Shown here piece by piece: positions 60,470-64,000 of a DNA stretch of 64,000 bases. Each line of letters opens with the position of its first letter. Position 1 is the first letter of the stretch. This DNA comes from Undaria pinnatifida (lineage: Eukaryota; Sar; Phaeophyceae; Laminariales; Alariaceae). The stretch is taken from contig JABAKD010000017.1 in the NCBI GenBank assembly GCA_012845835.1, forward strand, positions 8,083,600-8,147,599. Reading direction: 5' to 3'. The notes beneath the pieces were generated by a model that ran no database searches, had not been told where the DNA came from, and saw nothing but the letters and a program-made list of their open reading frames with translations. Position numbers and translations under genes: made by a program.

Positions 60470-62810
60470 GGTGTTTTTCTTTGTTGTCGAAGCAAACCAA
60501 AGCGCAGCAGCCACACAGACGGCGACAACCACCACAGTTGGCCAGACAAACGATCGGCCCAGCTCGAGCCACCCAGTATTGTGTCGATCGTGCCTCGACC
60601 TGTACTACCACTCCGCAGAAGTTATTTCACGTTGTGCTGGAAGTGGCTGTTCTGTCGAGAAAGTAGGGTGTGGTCTTGTTCTTGGTGTTGTTCTTGTTGC
60701 CGTATTATTGTCGCTGCTGCACCTAGTTAATAATAGCTGTGTTCTTTGTGTTTCTGCTGAAAAATTATAATGTTCTTCGCGATGACGCTGTCTCGAGGCC
60801 GTAGGGTTGGCGCGATGCTCCCCGTATGTCTATCTCCTATTATCTACTTACATAGACCATACATTTGTATCGTATTATGTTGTGTAGTTAATATACAGGT
60901 TTTAATGGCGTTTCAGTTTCGTCGGTAGTAGTCATAACGGAAATAACGGAAATGTCCAGGAAATATCCAATAATACCGAATCAACCAGCCAAAGCCAGAG
61001 AGAGGAAGAGTACAGTAGGTGCTTCGTACTCTGCTGTAACGAACTTTATTGTAACGCAAACAACGAAACACGTATCCCCCCGGCACGAGGTCCCACAGGT
61101 TATAACGGTATAACCCGACGGTATAACCCGACACAGTGTATAATGAGCGAAACCCCTGTGTGCGTGTTCTCCACGAAAACTGATGTTTCCGCACATCTCC
61201 ATCCGGCGCAAAACCATTGTCCGTGCTGCCCCATAGAGAATATTAGAGAGACTCGAGCTCTCTCTTCTGTGGTGGTCACAAACTACCCGAGACATACACA
61301 AGTACACCACGCAAATACAGCAAGCAACAAGAAAGGTGATTTGGCCATCCACAAGTAGTGCCAACCGCAATGAGCACGCGCACGGGCAAATAATAAGAAA
61401 TAAAACATAAAATATATGCGATGAACCAGCAACGAACCACAAGCTATTGCCAGCAAGATGAATAATAATAGGAAGAAGAAAGAAAAAAAATGAAAGAAAA
61501 AGAATAGCATGCTATTTTATTATATAACATTGATATTATTATTATTATTATTGCCCTCCGACAATATAGCGTAGATGCCTCTCCGATGTACAAATAAATA
61601 GAATATCCTTCCATAAAGCAGCTGCTAGCAGTAGTAGTACCTAATATGAAGTCGAATTTGATCGCACCATAATATTGCAGTGGTATAATTTACGCGTACG
61701 GTATGTTGTAAATATATCAGCACATTATAAAGGCATATAGATATACGTATGTTGATGTTACAAGTTGTGTTGTACGAGTATAATGCAAGTATTTTTAGCA
61801 GTTGTAAGGCTGCTCTTGGTTTGGGTATAAGCGCTGTTGGTTAACCTCGTGTGTGTGCAAGTAAGTGGGGTCAAACGCACTCACTAAGTCCAATACCCCA
61901 CTAATTCCCAGGTAATTCCGTCGCAAATGGCGCCGTCGACAGACGACCATGGATGGACTTTGGGAGTATCTTAATCAATCAACGCCGTAAAAAAAATAAT
62001 TAGAATACCTGGTGGTCATAATATCGAGACAATCATAATAAAATAGTCTTACCACACACCAGAGTGTAATAAATATTACAGTTTTAAGAGTGTACTAAAT
62101 AGTACTCCGTATGTGGTTTTCTGGATATTATTTGTGACGAGATGGTGACACGGCGCTACGGCAGCACGGTGTGATGTGTAATAAGAAATAAATTGGCGAT
62201 ATGCACCACCATGTGTGATGCATGGTGCATGATGTATGATGCCCGATGATGCATGTATATGTGATGATGCCCACAATCAATGGCATAGTGTGGTTATGCA
62301 ACACTCCTACCGGATGAGGACGGAGAAACCGAAAGATCAAAGGGAAATTGAAAATTGTTCAAATAATTGAATAAAAAACGTTCTGAGTGTTTGTGTGCAC
62401 GACGCAAATACATCTATCGGGAAAAAAAAAAGTCATGTGGGAAGAATTCACATGAATTCATCATGTTTTTTTTTAGCGGAAGGAAAGGATTTTTCCCAAG
62501 AACGTTTACTACACTCGCTTTCTAATAATAGATATCCTACCTGGTACGCACAAAGTATCAAATGAATGTCAGGATTCGGCATCAGTCTACAGGCCTGTGA
62601 CGGACGTCGTGGGTCAAGGCTTACTTACTTTTCGTACTTCGTATCATAATCTAGGGTTTAGTGACGGAGCTCCTCCTAAAGGTCTAAAGGCGTGTGACTC
62701 TCTGGCGTCACCCAAAACCGCCGTCTGGCATGATATTTGATATTTTATTTCCGAAGACAGACACGGAAAACAGAGAGCGGAGGAATTCGGGGTGGGGGGA
62801 ATAGGTAATA
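60470..62810. other. 5' flank of the GT2 gene: no gene seen
   Basis: 60470-60800 is moderately GC-rich and probably holds the promoter and 5' UTR; no motif is clear enough to name. 60800-62810 is AT-rich, with a family G copy (61175-61390), a TAT/ATT microsatellite near 61530 and a fragment of the TRIM element (61838-61960). Confidence 0.45.
61838..61960 (+). mobile_element. TRIM fragment
   Basis: Terminal-repeat end (ATACCCCACTAATTCC) and primer-binding-like region (AAATGGCGCCGTCGACAGAC) of the TRIM family; the rest is lost. Confidence 0.55.
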
Positions 62811-62813
62811 AAA

Positions 62814-63137
62814 TGTTTTATCGTAACCAGGCTTAGTTTGGGTAAGCAATTGGTGAACCTGTTCCAAGTGGTTAAACGGACAAATAAATACCCCACTCTA
62901 ATTCCTTAAAAAATGGCGTCGTCGACAGACCATGGGTTTTTCGGTCGTGGGTTCGAATCCCACCGTCCACCAATAATAATAAACTTTCACGACTTTCCCC
63001 CGAACTTGAAAAATACTAGTACTCTATCCCCAGGAAATGAAACCGCTTGGTTGTTGACACAGCGTTCGTCCGTATATCCGGCCGACCTGCTATCCCGACG
63101 TTTCAGGGGGGGAAGAGTGTTACAAGGCTTAGTTTGG
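62814..63137 (+). mobile_element. TRIM element A (miniature LTR retrotransposon)
   Basis: 5' terminal repeat 62814-62911, then two A and TGGCGTCGTCGACAG (62914-62928), a primer-binding-like site. Internal part with GTGGGTTCGAATCCCAC (62947-62963), a perfect tRNA T-arm with its B box, followed by GTCCACCA. Polypurine tract 63105-63117, then TGTTACAAGGCTTAGTTTGG (63118-63137), a 3' terminal repeat cut after 20 bp by element B. No protein. Confidence 0.7.
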
Positions 63138-63440
63138 TGTTAAGGACTTTAGTGGGGTATTAGTCCGTTTGACCACTTGCAACTGGTTAACCAATAGCTT
63201 ACCCAAACTAAGCCTTATAACACTCTCCCCCCCTGAAACGGCGGGATAGCAGGTCGGCCGGATATACGGCGGACCTCTGTCAATATCCAAGCCGTTTCAT
63301 TTCCTGGGGATACCAGGAAGAGTATTTTTCAAGTTCGCCATGGGAAAATCTGAAAAAGTTTATTATGGTGGATGTGGGGATTGAACCCACGACCCAAAAA
63401 CCCATGGTCTGTCGACGACGCCATTTGTTAAATTAATAGG
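63138..63440 (-). mobile_element. TRIM element B, inverted against A
   Basis: Minus strand. Complete 85-bp 3' terminal repeat 63222-63138 (TGTTATAAGG to CCTTAACA), polypurine tract 63236-63223, internal part with GGGTTCAATCCCC, primer-binding-like site 63423-63411, and the last few bases of the 5' repeat at 63430-63440, which is otherwise lost. Non-autonomous. Confidence 0.7.
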
Positions 63441-64000
63441 TGAGGACACAGAGTGCCCCCTGCAGGTCTGCCAATTGGGTAGGTCCTCGGAGAGTACTCA
63501 CTTTCGTTCCTTCGTAGAGATGTAGCTTTATTCGTTTCCACCAGAGCCCGGGATAGCTTCTGAGATCGGAGGCGCGTGCCTCCGATCTAATTCCTAACTT
63601 CCCCGAATATAAACCGCCAACCTTATCATACGAAACCCATCCAAATGATCTCAAATTCGGATACCTACAGGCCTTTCGAGGCCGTATCTTAACATTGGGT
63701 ACCGGTAAGCAAAATCGGTTAACCTTTTTCGCAAGTAAATTTGTGGTCGAACGGACTAAAGTACACCCTTATAATTCCTCAACAACAAATCTATTTCCTT
63801 GGCATAAATAGTGAAAACGTGAATAATGTAGCTAAACTAAGGTTCGTCTCTCCACCATTATTACACACATCATAGTCTATATTATACATACGTGTATTTT
63901 CGCCTTTCTTTTCGCTTTTCGCGGCTAGGCCCGACCGACCGACCGACCGACCAGATAGGTAGGTGGTGAGTGGATAAAATATGTACCTTTTTTGCTTACG
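63441..64000. other. Right end: no gene seen
   Basis: Apart from the TRIM remnant and a (GACC)n run at 63932-63952, nothing is recognised. Open frames are short and not protein-like. Confidence 0.4.
63690..63790 (+). mobile_element. Diverged TRIM terminal repeat
   Basis: GGTAAGCAAAATCGGTTAAC, GTGGTCGAACGGACTAAAGT and AATTCCTCAACA match the terminal repeat of elements A and B. Confidence 0.5.

Larger units (their letters stand above)
44944..57875. other. Intron 2 (12.9 kb): repeat-rich
   Basis: Largest intron. Besides entries listed separately it holds three composite copies of a long element (48100-49050, 53640-54110, 56540-57605), a CAAC microsatellite (52768-52802), a LINE 3' fragment (53258-53385, minus) and anonymous AT-rich sequence at 47100-47830, 49050-50980 and 55400-56520. 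No exon was needed to keep the frame from exon 2 to exon 3. Confidence 0.5.

Noticed and set aside
60081..60770. 229-codon plus-strand open frame
   Set aside because: Antisense to exon 1 of the GT2 gene; the minus strand encodes recognisable membrane segments with matching splice sites.
62852..62972. A functional tRNA gene
   Set aside because: T-arm and a D-arm-like stretch are present, but a 70-nt insert separates them and no anticodon arm can be drawn with confidence; the layout fits a TRIM element better.

Overview
The window is eukaryotic nuclear DNA: small exons with spliceosomal GT/AG borders, long introns, microsatellites, minisatellites and fragments of retroelements. It is dominated by one gene on the minus strand, reconstructed here as 25 exons from the ATG at 60469 to the TAG at 3895-3897 (about 56.6 kb of DNA for 4,224 nt of coding sequence, about 1,407 residues). 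Every exon junction keeps the reading frame, and 23 of the 24 introns have GT...AG ends. The product is a polytopic membrane glycosyltransferase of family GT2, cellulose-synthase type. Motifs appear in the expected order: PTAGE, LDEKG, KAGNMNAA, NDARH, QTPQRF, DPLGNH, IED and QVFRW, followed by five or six C-terminal membrane segments. The motif set most resembles stramenopile (oomycete-type) cellulose synthases. Together with the long introns and high repeat content this suggests a stramenopile, perhaps a brown alga or a relative, but the species cannot be fixed from sequence alone.

Layout: 1-3840 is the 3' flank (a GAT microsatellite, a 139-bp tandem repeat, a SINE copy, a C-rich tract). 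3895-15288 holds the C-terminal membrane exons and the catalytic core (exons 25-20). 17789-23694 holds the rest of the GT domain (exons 19-14). 26152-40115 holds a membrane/linker region including a long acidic and basic, probably disordered, cytosolic segment (exons 13-4). 44765-60469 holds the N-terminal membrane exons (3-1), with the largest intron, 12.9 kb, between exons 3 and 2. 60470-64000 is the 5' flank, with an inverted pair of miniature LTR elements near the right end.

Three things stand out. (1) Many introns carry decayed copies of the neighbouring exon, often with flanking intron sequence: copies of exons 3, 4, 5, 6, 7, 10, 12, 15, 21, 23, 24 and 25 were found, one of them split by a repeat insertion. 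(2) Intron 23 holds a degenerate LINE whose 3' end is a poly(C) tail, and an unrelated-looking short dispersed element ends in the same ATGAGTAC-plus-poly(C) sequence, which looks like a LINE/SINE partnership with an unusual tail. (3) At 62.8-63.4 kb two small elements in inverted orientation have TGTTA...TAACA terminal repeats, a primer-binding-like site, a polypurine tract and an internal tRNA-like T-arm, i.e. TRIM elements. No second protein-coding gene could be supported.
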